Positions 17,406 through 25,864 of a stretch of 64,000 bases of DNA are shown here, piece after piece. The notes beneath the pieces were generated by a model. That model did no database searches and was not told the DNA's origin. It worked only from the letters and a program-made list of their open reading frames with translations. The stretch is from Acidobacteriota bacterium (lineage in GTDB: Bacteria > Acidobacteriota > Terriglobia > Bryobacterales > UBA6623), in contig WGMB01000003.1 in NCBI GenBank assembly GCA_016125275.1, positions 620,001 to 684,000 on the forward strand. Reading direction: 5' to 3'. The translations under genes and the position numbers were made by a program. Numbering within the stretch: position 1 is the first letter of the stretch; every line of letters starts with the position of its first letter.

Positions 17406-19717
17406 GTCGTCGTTCCCTGCTGGGCGGGCCGCCGATAGGGCAGTTCGGCCGTCACGATCGTGCCAGCCCCGGGAGTCGAGCGGATCTCCAGCGTCCCTCC
17501 CGTCAACCGCATTCTCTCGGACATGCTAGCCAGCCCCAACCCGCCGTGACGCCGCGCCTGCTCAGGGTCGAAGCCGGCTCCGTTGTCCTCGATCCGCAGC
17601 CGCACCACCTCGTCGAGCACGCTCAGCTCGACGTTCACCTCCGACGCCCCTGCGTGCCGAGCGACATTCTGAAAACACTCCTGCGCGACGCGGTACAGCG
17701 CCACCGCCGCCTCGCCGGAGACCTCCTCCGGCAAGCTCTCCGCCGCGAACGACGTCGCCACGCCCAGACGCTCGCGCAAGGCCTGAGTCGCCGCCCTCAG
17801 CGCCGACGACAAGCCCAGGTCGTCGAGAATCGAGGGGTGCAGCCGCCGCGACAGGCCCTGCACGTCATGCGCCAAGCGGATCGTCTGTTCGCGCAAGTCG
17901 CGAATCCGATCGGCCGAGGCATCGGGAATATCCTCCCGTCGAACCAGCTTCCCCAAATCGATCGCCAGAGCGCCGAGGCGTTGGGTCACGTCGTCGTGCA
18001 GCTCGCGGGCCAGCCGGCTGCGTTCTTCTTCCTGCACCACCAGCAGTCGGCTGGCCAGCGCCTGCAACTGCTGCTCGGCCGCCTTGCGGTCCACGATGTC
18101 CTGGGCGACGCAAACCGCCTCGCCCTCCCGCGCGGGGCCTCGCGGCTCCAGCAGCGCGGCGGTGAACAGCACCGGAATCATCCGCCCGTCCCGCGACCTT
18201 AGCGTCTTCTCCACGGCTTGCAGTCGCCCGTCGCGCCGCAGCGGCTCCAGCCACCCGGGCTCGTCCGCCGCGCTGCCCAGCACGTCCCGCAGCGGCAGGC
18301 CGATCAGCTCGCTCTCGCGATAGTCCAGCAGGCGGCAGGCCGCGGGGTTCGCCGAGCGCACGCTCATCGGCGCCGGGCCGGCGCCTTCGCCCACGACCGG
18401 GCCGATGGTGAACACGGCGTTGAGCATCGAAGCCAGCAGCCCGTCCAGGTAGTCCCTCGAAACGGTCGTCTCGCGCAGCCGCCGGCTGACCTGATCGAAC
18501 TGCAGCGCCAGCCGCGCCACCTCGTCGTCGGCCTTCTCATAGGCGGCCAGCCGGCCCTCGTCGCGCCAGGCGTCCAGCCCCAGCCGCTCCACCGAGCGCG
18601 TCAGCGCCCGCAGCGGCTCGGTCGTGCGCTTGGCGACCACGTACCCCAGCGCCAGCACGACGCAGGCCACCGCCAAGCCCAGTCCGGCGACCTGATTGCG
18701 CAACCGCCGCGCCGGCGCGAATGCCTCGGCCGCGTCGATCTCGGCCACCACGGCCCATTCCAGATCCTGAATCTGGACCGGCCCGAACGAGCTCAGCACG
18801 GGCACCCCGCGGTAGTCGGCGATCTGACCCGCCGCCGACTCGCCCGCCAGCGCCGCGCGCACGGCTTCGGTATCCAGTCGCTGGGTCAGGACGGTCGTCC
18901 CGTGGGAGCGGATCCGGGCGATGCGCTCCTCGGGCACGCCGGCTTCGGCCAATTGCCGCAGGTAGTCCGCCGGCGACTCGATCAAGAAGCGCGAGTCGCT
19001 CCGCATCAGGCCGTCCCGCCCCACCAGGTAGGTCTCGCCGGTCTCGCCCAGCCCCTCGTCGCGCCAGCGGCGGCCGCCGGTCATCACTTCGTCGATCGTG
19101 TCGATGGAGAGCCGCGCCGCCACCAGCCCGCGCACCTCACCCGCGTCGATCACCGGAGCCGTCGCAAACGCCGCCACCGCCCCGATCTCCGGGTACACGG
19201 CATAGTCTGCCAGCCGGGCGCTTTCGCCGCCCCCCACCACGTCTCGAAAAGCCGTCTCCAGCGGAGAGCCCGCCAGGCTCATCTCACCGATGGAGCGCCC
19301 CAGCAGCTCGCTGCCGTGCGCGGAGTAGACCACCAGGCCGTCCTGGCCCGAGAGCAGCAAGAGATCCTCGAAGCCGTAAGCCTCGGCAAGACCGCGCAGG
19401 CCTTCGTCGTACAGCGCCCGCACCTCGCCGTACTCCGAGCCGCCGGGAGGCCAAGCCGCCCGCAGCCCCAGCACGGCGTCCGCCGCGGACTCGTCCCGTC
19501 CCACGGCCTGGGCCACCGCCACGGCTCCGGCGAGGTAGGCCTCCACCTGCCGCTTCTTGGTCTCTCGAATGCCGGTCAGCCGCTCGTAGGTGGCCTTCTC
19601 CAGGGCCTCTTCGGCAAGCCGAAAAGCCAACGCGCCGGTAACCGCCACGGCCGCCACTCCCAGCGCCAAGAAGGTGAGCCGGATGCGAAGCGACAGCGAC
19701 AGCCTATGCCTGGACAC
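17402..19717 (-). CDS. HisKA_3 sensor histidine kinase with extracytoplasmic cache-like sensor and PAS domain
   Basis: This 771-aa kinase has a membrane helix at about 10-30, a long extracytoplasmic sensor to about residue 335 that reads like a double-cache fold (WAVVAEIDAAEAF just before the second helix at about 340-365), a HAMP-like segment, and a PAS-type domain (about 430-540, SANPAACRLLDYRESELIG). The dimerisation domain follows with H574 in RLARELHDDVTQRLG, and the HATPase_c domain ends in GGLGLASMSERMRLTGG. It is of the NarX/DegS type and pairs with the overlapping NarL-type regulator. The sensed ligand is unknown. Confidence 0.9.
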   Translation of the reverse strand: MSRHRLSLSLRIRLTFLALGVAAVAVTGALAFRLAEEALEKATYERLTGIRETKKRQVEAYLAGAVAVAQAVGRDESAADAVLGLRAAWPPGGSEYGEVRALYDEGLRGLAEAYGFEDLLLLSGQDGLVVYSAHGSELLGRSIGEMSLAGSPLETAFRDVVGGGESARLADYAVYPEIGAVAAFATAPVIDAGEVRGLVAARLSIDTIDEVMTGGRRWRDEGLGETGETYLVGRDGLMRSDSRFLIESPADYLRQLAEAGVPEERIARIRSHGTTVLTQRLDTEAVRAALAGESAAGQIADYRGVPVLSSFGPVQIQDLEWAVVAEIDAAEAFAPARRLRNQVAGLGLAVACVVLALGYVVAKRTTEPLRALTRSVERLGLDAWRDEGRLAAYEKADDEVARLALQFDQVSRRLRETTVSRDYLDGLLASMLNAVFTIGPVVGEGAGPAPMSVRSANPAACRLLDYRESELIGLPLRDVLGSAADEPGWLEPLRRDGRLQAVEKTLRSRDGRMIPVLFTAALLEPRGPAREGEAVCVAQDIVDRKAAEQQLQALASRLLVVQEEERSRLARELHDDVTQRLGALAIDLGKLVRREDIPDASADRIRDLREQTIRLAHDVQGLSRRLHPSILDDLGLSSALRAATQALRERLGVATSFAAESLPEEVSGEAAVALYRVAQECFQNVARHAGASEVNVELSVLDEVVRLRIEDNGAGFDPEQARRHGGLGLASMSERMRLTGGTLEIRSTPGAGTIVTAELPYRRPAQQGTTT

Positions 19718-19762
19718 GGGAGACTCCCCCGGCCTTCCACCGCGACAGTTCGGGCCGGAAGC

Positions 19763-20716
19763 CTAGTGGCCGGCCCAGCCCTTGTAGAGCTTGCCCACCG
19801 AGGCCGCGTCGGCGTCGCCCGGATGGATCACCACGCGGTAGCGGAAGCGTATCTTCTCGCCCGGCTTCAGCGTGATCGAACCGTCCCGCTTCGGATCGCG
19901 GAAGAAGTCATGCTCGCCGAACGGATTGGCGGCGAACAGACCGTAGGACCGCACGTGCCAGAAGGTGGGGTGCTTGGGGTTTTTGGGGTGATCGAAGATC
20001 GACACGCCGTAGGTCTTGCCGTCGATCGGGCCGGAGTAGTCGACCCACGGCGACGCCTTGCCCCACACGTTCTTCTCGCCCTTGGCGCCCTCTGCGTCCA
20101 CGATCACGCCCTTGCCCGGCTTCTTGTCCGGCGTGACCTCGCGCATCTGCGGATGCAGCCGGATGGCGAACGTGCCTTCCTTGGTGTCTCCAAACTTCAC
20201 CGGCTTGACCTCGGCGTTGAGGGTGATGTCAAAGTCCATCAGCACGTTCTCGCCCGAAACCTGGAACCGCATGGTGCGGTTCTCGGTCAGCAGCACGTCG
20301 CCCTCGGGCGTCCGCCACTCGAAGTCCGCGCGGATGATCCCGTCGTCGGCCTTGTGTACGCCCTTGAGCTCGATCTTGCCCTTCTTGTCCCGCGGCTCCT
20401 GGTCGAGCTCGTTGGCCCAGAAGTCGAGCCCGTTCACGTCGCCGTGGGAGTACCACAGGCCGCGGTGGTGCGGGTGGTCGTGCGCCTCGCCCGGCACGTC
20501 GTCGCGCATCGGGTACTGCCGGGTCACGATCTGCCCGTCGGCCGCCCGCAGCGGGTGCAGGTACGGCTTCTGCGTCTGGTCTCCGAAATAGAGCGTGGTC
20601 AGAGGCTTGCCGTTGTTGGTCACCTCGATCGAGTCGTCGGTGCGATGGAACTCGATGCCGGCGGCGGTCAGGGCCGGCGAAACCGCCAGAGACAGGAGCA
20701 GAGCTAGCGTGCGCAT
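19763..20716 (-). CDS. exported PmoA-family (DUF6807) protein
   Basis: This 317-aa protein has a signal peptide (MRTLALLLSLAVSPALTAAG) and a beta-rich body containing HDHPHHRGLWYSHG and WVDYSGPIDGKTYGVSIFDHPKNP. These are features of the family named after PmoA in annotation pipelines (DUF6807), common in Planctomycetota, Verrucomicrobiota and Acidobacteriota. Its biochemical role is not established and the methane monooxygenase-like name should not be taken as function. The ORF track runs to 22159 antisense to the ankyrin gene. The ATG at 20716 is chosen for its signal peptide and a -10 TATCAT 9 nt upstream. Confidence 0.8.
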   Translation of the reverse strand: MRTLALLLSLAVSPALTAAGIEFHRTDDSIEVTNNGKPLTTLYFGDQTQKPYLHPLRAADGQIVTRQYPMRDDVPGEAHDHPHHRGLWYSHGDVNGLDFWANELDQEPRDKKGKIELKGVHKADDGIIRADFEWRTPEGDVLLTENRTMRFQVSGENVLMDFDITLNAEVKPVKFGDTKEGTFAIRLHPQMREVTPDKKPGKGVIVDAEGAKGEKNVWGKASPWVDYSGPIDGKTYGVSIFDHPKNPKHPTFWHVRSYGLFAANPFGEHDFFRDPKRDGSITLKPGEKIRFRYRVVIHPGDADAASVGKLYKGWAGH

Positions 20717-20725
20717 TCCCCCGGA

Positions 20726-20731
20726 ATGATA
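20726..20731 (-). promoter_or_regulatory. -10 hexamer TATCAT of the PmoA-like gene
   Basis: TATCAT (minus strand) lies 9 nt before the ATG at 20716 and is preceded by TGC, giving an extended -10 (TGCTATCAT). The predicted transcript starts within 2-3 nt of the start codon. A GGGGGA run precedes the ATG but would not be fully transcribed. Confidence 0.55.
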
Positions 20732-20864
20732 GCAGGACCCGCCGGCCGCTGGGACGCCTCCGCCGCCCCGCGTGTCGGCTTCCGCGCCTTCCCCGCGCAT
20801 TCTCGGTGTGGAGGGGCGGATGCGGCCCGACGGCCGCCACGTCTGAGTCCGCCAGAACCGCATC

Positions 20865-22838
20865 ATGTTGCGCTCACGAGCGATTCTTCTTTTCTTCGTC
20901 TCCCTCGTCCTGTCCGTTCCGTCTCCCGGCGCTTCGCCCAAGAGCGGCGCGATGGACATTTTCGACGCGATCCGCCAGGATGACCTGCCCCGGATCGAAG
21001 CCCTCGCCGCGAACGCGCCGATGCGCGAGCAGCGGGGCCCCGGCGGCGTCACGCCCCTGCTCGACGCCGTCGCGTTCGGCAGCCCCGAAGCCGTCGCCGC
21101 CTTGCTGCGGGCGGGCGCGGACGCCAACGCCCAGACCGACCTCGGCGCCACCCCGCTCATCTGGGCCGCCGGCGATCCCGTCAAGACGCGGCTGCTGCTC
21201 GGCGCCGACGCCGACGTCCGTGCTCGCTCCCGCGCCGGCAACACGCCGCTGCTGGTGGCCGCGGCCCGCGACGGCGGAGCCGCCACGGTGCTGCTCCTGC
21301 TCGACCGTGGGGCCGACCCGAACGAGGCTGATGAAAACGGCGTGACGCCGCTGTTGGCCGGCGCCCGCTCCGGTGACCGCCAAACCGTGGAGCATCTGTT
21401 GGCCCGCCAGTGCGACCCCAACCGCGCCGACAAGGCCGGCATGACCGCCCTGCAGTACGCCGCCGGCCACGGCGACCTCGCCATGGTCCGCCTGCTGCTC
21501 GACCGCGGCGCCCGCGTCAACGACGCCAACGTCTTCGGCGGCAAGGTCAAGCACGGCGACGTGGCGCTCAAGGGCCTCACGCCGCTCATGCTGGCCGCTC
21601 CGGCCGCCGACCCCGCCGTGATCGAAGCGCTGCTCGACGCCGGCGCCGCCGTCAACGCCGCCGACTCGCGCGGCATGACGCCGCTGATGCTCGCCGTCTC
21701 CGGCGAAACCCAGGACCGCCGCACCGTCAAGCTGCTGCTCTCCCGCGGCGCCGAGGTCAACGCGGTCAGCGCAGCCGGCGAAACGGCTCTGGACTGGGCG
21801 GTTCGCTTCGGCGACCCCGAGGTCCTGTCCCTGCTGCGGCAGGCCGGCGCCGAGCGCCGCGCCCAGGAGCGCCCCGCCCCCAAGGCGATCGAGCGCCCGC
21901 GAGAGGTCCGTTTGGCCGCCGAACGGGCCATGGAAGCCGTCCAGTCCTCCACCGCGGAGTTCTTCCGCCAGAGCGGCTGCGTCGGCTGCCACCACCAGAA
22001 CCTCGCCATGATCGCCGCCTCCGAGGCGCGCGCCGCCGGCCTGCGCATCGACGACCGCCTGGCCGCCGACGCCGCCCAGCAGGTGATCGCCCAGTGGAAT
22101 ATGTTCAGCCCCGGCCTGCTCGAGCGCATGGACGCGCCCGGCACGCCGGACACCCCCACCTACTCGCTCTTCGGCATGGCCCTCGAAGGCGTGCCGCACA
22201 ACCCCGGCACGGACGCTCTGGTGGCGAACATCGCGGCGCAGCAACACCAGGACGGGAGTTGGCGCCTGACCGGCTTCGCACGCGCTCCGCTCGAGGAAGG
22301 CCACTTCGCCCGCACCGCCATGGCCGTGCGAGCCCTCGGCGAGTACGCGCCGGCCGGCCGCCGCGCCGAGATGACCGAGCGAACCCAGCGAGCCCAGGCC
22401 TGGCTGCTCGCCAACAAGCCGCGTTCCACCGACGACCACGCCTGGAGGTTGCTGGGCCTCTATTGGACCCAAGCGCCGGAACAGCAGATCCGCCGCGCCG
22501 CCAAGAAGCTGCTGGCAATGCAGCAGGCCGACGGCGGTTGGGCGGCCAACCCCTATCTCCCGAGCGACCCCTTGTCCACGGCTACCACGATGTGGGCGCT
22601 GCACACGGCGGGCGTCACCGCGGCCGACGAGGCGCACTACCGCCGGGGCGTGGACTTCCTGCGCGGCAGCCAGCAGGCCGACGGCTCCTGGTTCGTGGAA
22701 AGCCGCGCTCCGAAGTTCCAACCCTACTTCGAGAGCGGCTTCGCGCACGGCCCCAACCAGTGGATCTCCATTGCGGCCACTTCCTGGGCCACGGCCGCGC
22801 TCGCTCCGGCCGCCCGCCTCTCCGGCGCCGCCGATTAG
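20865..22838 (+). CDS. exported ankyrin-repeat / CxxCH / terpenoid-cyclase-like fusion protein
   Basis: This 657-aa protein has three parts. A signal peptide (1-24) leads to about eight ankyrin repeats (about 30-335), seen as repeated GxTPLLxAA and LLxRGADxNxxD patterns. A single haem-type motif, C372-V-G-C375-H376, follows in SGCVGCHHQN. The C-terminal third has alpha/alpha-barrel repeats with QDGSW, ADGGW and ADGSW motifs resembling squalene-hopene cyclase or prenyltransferase repeats, but I see no DxDD catalytic motif. Family knowledge: ankyrins bind proteins and CxxCH binds haem c. The combined role is unknown. The TonB-type secretome around it suggests a periplasmic or surface location. 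It is probably a binding protein, not a cyclase. Confidence 0.8.
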   Translation: MLRSRAILLFFVSLVLSVPSPGASPKSGAMDIFDAIRQDDLPRIEALAANAPMREQRGPGGVTPLLDAVAFGSPEAVAALLRAGADANAQTDLGATPLIWAAGDPVKTRLLLGADADVRARSRAGNTPLLVAAARDGGAATVLLLLDRGADPNEADENGVTPLLAGARSGDRQTVEHLLARQCDPNRADKAGMTALQYAAGHGDLAMVRLLLDRGARVNDANVFGGKVKHGDVALKGLTPLMLAAPAADPAVIEALLDAGAAVNAADSRGMTPLMLAVSGETQDRRTVKLLLSRGAEVNAVSAAGETALDWAVRFGDPEVLSLLRQAGAERRAQERPAPKAIERPREVRLAAERAMEAVQSSTAEFFRQSGCVGCHHQNLAMIAASEARAAGLRIDDRLAADAAQQVIAQWNMFSPGLLERMDAPGTPDTPTYSLFGMALEGVPHNPGTDALVANIAAQQHQDGSWRLTGFARAPLEEGHFARTAMAVRALGEYAPAGRRAEMTERTQRAQAWLLANKPRSTDDHAWRLLGLYWTQAPEQQIRRAAKKLLAMQQADGGWAANPYLPSDPLSTATTMWALHTAGVTAADEAHYRRGVDFLRGSQQADGSWFVESRAPKFQPYFESGFAHGPNQWISIAATSWATAALAPAARLSGAAD

Positions 22839-22863
22839 AAGGGATGAGCCGACTGATTAACAA

Positions 22864-22893
22864 TTGAGTATCTGAAAAGACAACCCATATACC
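22864..22893 (+). promoter_or_regulatory. candidate sigma70-type promoter of the structured RNA
   Basis: TTGAGT (22864-22869) and TATACC (22888-22893) are separated by 18 bp in an unusually AT-rich patch just after the ankyrin gene. The predicted start is near 22900, ahead of a folded region and a terminator. Each hexamer matches the consensus at 4 of 6 positions. Confidence 0.35.
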
Positions 22894-22899
22894 CTCGGC

Positions 22900-23047
22900 A
22901 CATCCCCGTAAAAAAGGATTGCACGGGACGGGAAACCAATGTACCCTGATTTCGCTGGCGTCGCCTGAAATGGTCCGTCGTCCGGCAAACGCGAATCTTA
23001 TCACCCGGACTGGCCCGCCTCCAACCAAGGGCCAGTCCGGTTTTTTT
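22900..23047 (+). ncRNA. candidate structured non-coding RNA, family not recognised
   Basis: This roughly 150-nt segment has no convincing ORF. It contains a long nested hairpin at 22924-22984: CGGGACGG pairs with CCGTCGTCCG, ACC with GGT, ATTTC with GAAAT and GGC with GCC at the tip. Twenty nt later comes a perfect 12-bp terminator. This is the layout of an independent small RNA or of a riboswitch-like leader. The next + strand gene is about 350 bp downstream, which favours a free-standing RNA. It does not show the conserved cores of 6S RNA, 4.5S RNA, tmRNA, RNase P, or cyclic-di-GMP-I, cobalamin or TPP riboswitches as far as I can see by eye. Confidence 0.45.
23005..23047 (+). terminator. 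strong intrinsic terminator
   Basis: A perfect 12-bp stem (CCGGACTGGCCC/GGGCCAGTCCGG) with a 12-nt loop is followed directly by seven T residues. It ends the candidate RNA and possibly also read-through from the ankyrin gene, whose stop is 166 bp upstream. Confidence 0.93.
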
Positions 23048-23385
23048 ATTTTCGCCAGACTCAAGCCGCCGATCGCCGGCGGAATGCGAGACCTTCTTTA
23101 ACACCACGAATTCTCACAAACTCAAAGTTTCTTCCCGAAAACCATCCAGATAAATCCACACTCAACCGCCTCCAATGCGGGGCCCGCCATCAGTGCTGAA
23201 AGGCTCAGGATGCGCCCGTGGATCGGAATCAGGGCCGCCCTTCCACGCCGTCGTAATAGCTTTTGGCAGGAATGCCGCCTCGAAGCATAGTCCCTGAGAG
23301 TTGACATTCGCTCCAAAAAGGCGAACGCCGCCCTCGCATTCCCGGCGCACAGACGGTCTCAGTAACACACTTCCGGCGCGCGGAG
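23048..23385 (+). other. non-coding stretch without recognisable content
   Basis: This stretch of about 340 bp lies between the terminator and the small secreted-protein gene. The short ORFs on both strands (60-90 codons) lack start signals and family features. A 6-bp hairpin (CCGCCG/CGGCGG near 23068-23084) and a lone TTGACA near 23302 are the only marks seen, and the latter has no good -10 at 16-18 bp. Confidence 0.4.
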
Positions 23386-23395
23386 TCTACTGAGC

Positions 23396-23740
23396 ATGAT
23401 GAGATATCTACTGCCTTTGGCCCTCGTCCTCGCCCTGCCGGCGGTGTCGCAGCAGGCCGACAACATGTGGCAGGGTAAGCTCGTCGACTGGCAATGTAAG
23501 CAAATTGACCAGTCCAAGCCCTGCCCCACCAGCCCCCACACCAAGGAGTTTGCGCTCTCCGGCGACGGCGGCGTGCTCTTGCGTCTTGACGCCAAGGGCA
23601 ACGAACTGGCGCATCAGGAACTAGTCCGCACCGGCGAGTTCGGCAACACGCCGGTGACGATCGAAACCTATGAAGAGCAGCAGGTGGAGCACGTCATGCC
23701 GGTGAAGGCCGTCCACGTGAGGCCCCTCACCCACAGCTAG
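23396..23740 (+). CDS. small exported protein of unknown function
   Basis: This 114-aa protein has a signal peptide (MMRYLLPLALVLALPAVSQQ) followed by about 90 residues with two cysteines (C34 and C43 region, DWQCKQIDQSKPC) that could form a disulfide. It then has a beta-type segment VEHVMPVKAVHVRPL. A TCTACT -10-like hexamer ends 4 nt before the first ATG and 7 nt before the second (23399). The second may therefore be the true start of a leaderless mRNA. It converges on the phosphodiesterase gene. I do not recognise the family. Confidence 0.6.
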   Translation: MMRYLLPLALVLALPAVSQQADNMWQGKLVDWQCKQIDQSKPCPTSPHTKEFALSGDGGVLLRLDAKGNELAHQELVRTGEFGNTPVTIETYEEQQVEHVMPVKAVHVRPLTHS

Positions 23741-23752
23741 CGGCGAATCGGC

Positions 23753-25858
23753 CTAGCGGGCGACCTCGACCTGAATGTCCTTGCCGTCCATGAAGGCCGG
23801 CGTGGGGAAGCCGAACAGTGACAGGCACGTCGGACCCATATCCTCGATGCCCGGCCGCTCCGCCTTGAACTTGCGGTTCGCGAACAGCACTCCGGGAATC
23901 AGCGGCGGGTCGATGCAATGGTCGCCCGACCAGGCCTTCAGATTGTCCTCGAACACCGGCGCGCCGACCTTGCCCACCGCCACGTCCCAGGCGCTGCGGT
24001 AGCCGATGCTGTAGCCCACCACCACGTCCGGCGCGACGCGCATGTACGGGCCGGAGTAGCAGACGCTCTTGGGATAAGCCCGCGAGATAGCGACTGCGTT
24101 GCGCTCTTCGTCGATCAAGCCGGTGAGCTTGTCGGCGATCTCCTGCATCAGCGCCGGAGCCTCCTTGGGCTCCACAATGCCTTCCGCTTCCCTGCCCTTC
24201 ACGTTCAGGTAGATGCCCGCCAGCCCGAAGCTGTAGGCGCGCGTCTTGGACCAGTCCACGGCCCGCAGGTAGGACATCGTCTTGAGGTCCGCGCCCTCTT
24301 TCACCGCCAGATAGCCGTTCTCGAGCAGCCAGGTATTGAGCTGCACGCCGCGCTGAAAGCTCTTGAAGCCGTGGTCGGAGAGCACGAACAGCACGGTCTC
24401 GTCGTCCACGTACTGGAACGTCCTGCCGACGATGTCGTCCATCCGCTTGTAAAGATCCTCGATCGCGGTCTGGTACTTCACCAAGCCGTTGCCGTTGGCC
24501 TTGTGCGCCGGGTGGTCGCTCTCCAGGTAGCGAAAGAACATGTGCTGCACGCGGTCGGAGGTGTCGAACACGCACGTCACCATGCCCCGCTTGGTCTTCT
24601 CGAGCGTGGAGAAGAACATCTTCTCTCGCTCGTCGCACACCGAGTAGGCCTGCTCCAGAAAGGCGTCTTCGTCGATCACGCGCTCATTGAGCGCCCAGGT
24701 ATCCTCCGCGAAGCCCAGCGTCGAATAGTCGCCCAGCAGCTTCGCCAAGTAGGTGGCGTAGTAGCTGGGGTGCGAGATCGGCAGCGCCGGCGCTTCCGGG
24801 TCGATCGAGATCGGCGTGCAATACAGCGACACCTCCGGCTCAGTGGAGACGATGCGGAACTGCGTAATGCCGGTGACCTTCACGCCCGGACCGGCCTTGA
24901 ACGTCAGCCGCACCCAGTCGCTGTTCTTGCCCGCATGCAGCTCGACCTTCTCGTCGGGCAGCTCCAGCACGGCGTGGCCGGGCGAGCCGTTCGGGACCAG
25001 CTTGAAGGGGATCTTCATCGCCCCGCCGCCCTCCACCAGGGAGTTGTCCGGCCCCACGATGTCTCCGTCATATCCCCTGCCGTTCTTGCGCAGCGGAAAG
25101 CGGAAGCCGGCCTCGAAGTCCGTGTCGCCGGTCTTGGTGGTGAACTCCTGAAAGCTGCCCTGCGTGCCCAGCAGGTCCGGCGTACACATCGCCGACAGCA
25201 GCTTGCCCTCGAACTTCTCCGGCGGGAAGGTGATCGGCACCCGCAGAATCGTCGTCGCCACGTGGTTGTCGCCCAGAATCGACCAGAACGTCTTGGACTT
25301 CCGGCGCAGCTCCACGATCGGCTTGCCCAGCGGAATGCGCCACTTGCCGAGCTTGAGCATCTTCGTCGGCGGCGCCACGTGCGAGCTGGCGAGCTCCGGA
25401 ATGTAGCTCTTGAAGCTGCGGTTCAAGAAGTCGAACATCTGGTGCTTGCCCGGGTTGGACCCGGTGGCGAAGGTCGACCAGGCGACCGGGCTCAGGGCCG
25501 GAAAGGTGGTGCGCAGCGTCGAGTACTGTCCTTCGTCGCGCAGCTTGGCCAGGTTGGGCATCTTGCCCTCGGCCAAATACTTCTCCACCAGAGTCGGCTC
25601 CAGGCCGTCCAGCCCCAAGAAGATGACCTTCTTGACCTTGGCCTTCTTATAACCCTGGGAGCCCCGCAGCGCGCGCATCGCCACACGGAACGGCCAGATC
25701 AGCAGCGAGGCGAAGCCCACCGCAAAGGCGACCAGCAAGCTAACGAAGGAGCCGACGAACGCAAAGCCCGCTCCGGGACCGACATAGGCCTCCGCAAAAC
25801 CAGGCAGCGCCAAGGCGAGCGCGAGGGCCGCCAGGGGGGCCCAACGGTGGGATCGCAT
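23753..25858 (-). CDS. membrane-anchored type I phosphodiesterase/nucleotide pyrophosphatase (alkaline-phosphatase superfamily)
   Basis: This 701-aa protein starts with a signal peptide and a second hydrophobic segment (about 28-60, a membrane anchor). An alkaline-phosphatase-superfamily domain follows: FLGLDGLEPTLVEKYL holds the first metal-binding Asp, LSPVAWSTFATG the nucleophile region (Ser where many members have Thr), and LSDHGFKSF and the TSDRVQHMFFRY region further metal ligands. The middle has a beta-rich insert (about 270-350). It probably hydrolyses phosphodiesters or pyrophosphates at the membrane, with unknown substrate. The promoter TAGACT lies within the tail of the upstream Uma2 gene. 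Confidence 0.85.
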   Translation of the reverse strand: MRSHRWAPLAALALALALPGFAEAYVGPGAGFAFVGSFVSLLVAFAVGFASLLIWPFRVAMRALRGSQGYKKAKVKKVIFLGLDGLEPTLVEKYLAEGKMPNLAKLRDEGQYSTLRTTFPALSPVAWSTFATGSNPGKHQMFDFLNRSFKSYIPELASSHVAPPTKMLKLGKWRIPLGKPIVELRRKSKTFWSILGDNHVATTILRVPITFPPEKFEGKLLSAMCTPDLLGTQGSFQEFTTKTGDTDFEAGFRFPLRKNGRGYDGDIVGPDNSLVEGGGAMKIPFKLVPNGSPGHAVLELPDEKVELHAGKNSDWVRLTFKAGPGVKVTGITQFRIVSTEPEVSLYCTPISIDPEAPALPISHPSYYATYLAKLLGDYSTLGFAEDTWALNERVIDEDAFLEQAYSVCDEREKMFFSTLEKTKRGMVTCVFDTSDRVQHMFFRYLESDHPAHKANGNGLVKYQTAIEDLYKRMDDIVGRTFQYVDDETVLFVLSDHGFKSFQRGVQLNTWLLENGYLAVKEGADLKTMSYLRAVDWSKTRAYSFGLAGIYLNVKGREAEGIVEPKEAPALMQEIADKLTGLIDEERNAVAISRAYPKSVCYSGPYMRVAPDVVVGYSIGYRSAWDVAVGKVGAPVFEDNLKAWSGDHCIDPPLIPGVLFANRKFKAERPGIEDMGPTCLSLFGFPTPAFMDGKDIQVEVAR

Positions 25859-25864
25859 ACCTCT

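Noticed and set aside
18218-20707. 829-aa plus-strand ORF across the histidine kinase and PmoA-like genes
   Set aside because: It is antisense to two well-supported genes and rich in His, Arg, Gln and Gly without recognisable family. The kinase and PmoA motifs lie on the minus strand.
22900-23000. cyclic-di-GMP-I riboswitch, suggested by GGGAAACCA
   Set aside because: The conserved second-loop motif and closing helices of that class are missing, and no regulated gene follows directly.
22835-23107. 90-aa minus-strand ORF over the structured RNA region
   Set aside because: It has no start signal, no family features and an inverted terminator within it. The perfect terminator with T tract reads on the plus strand.
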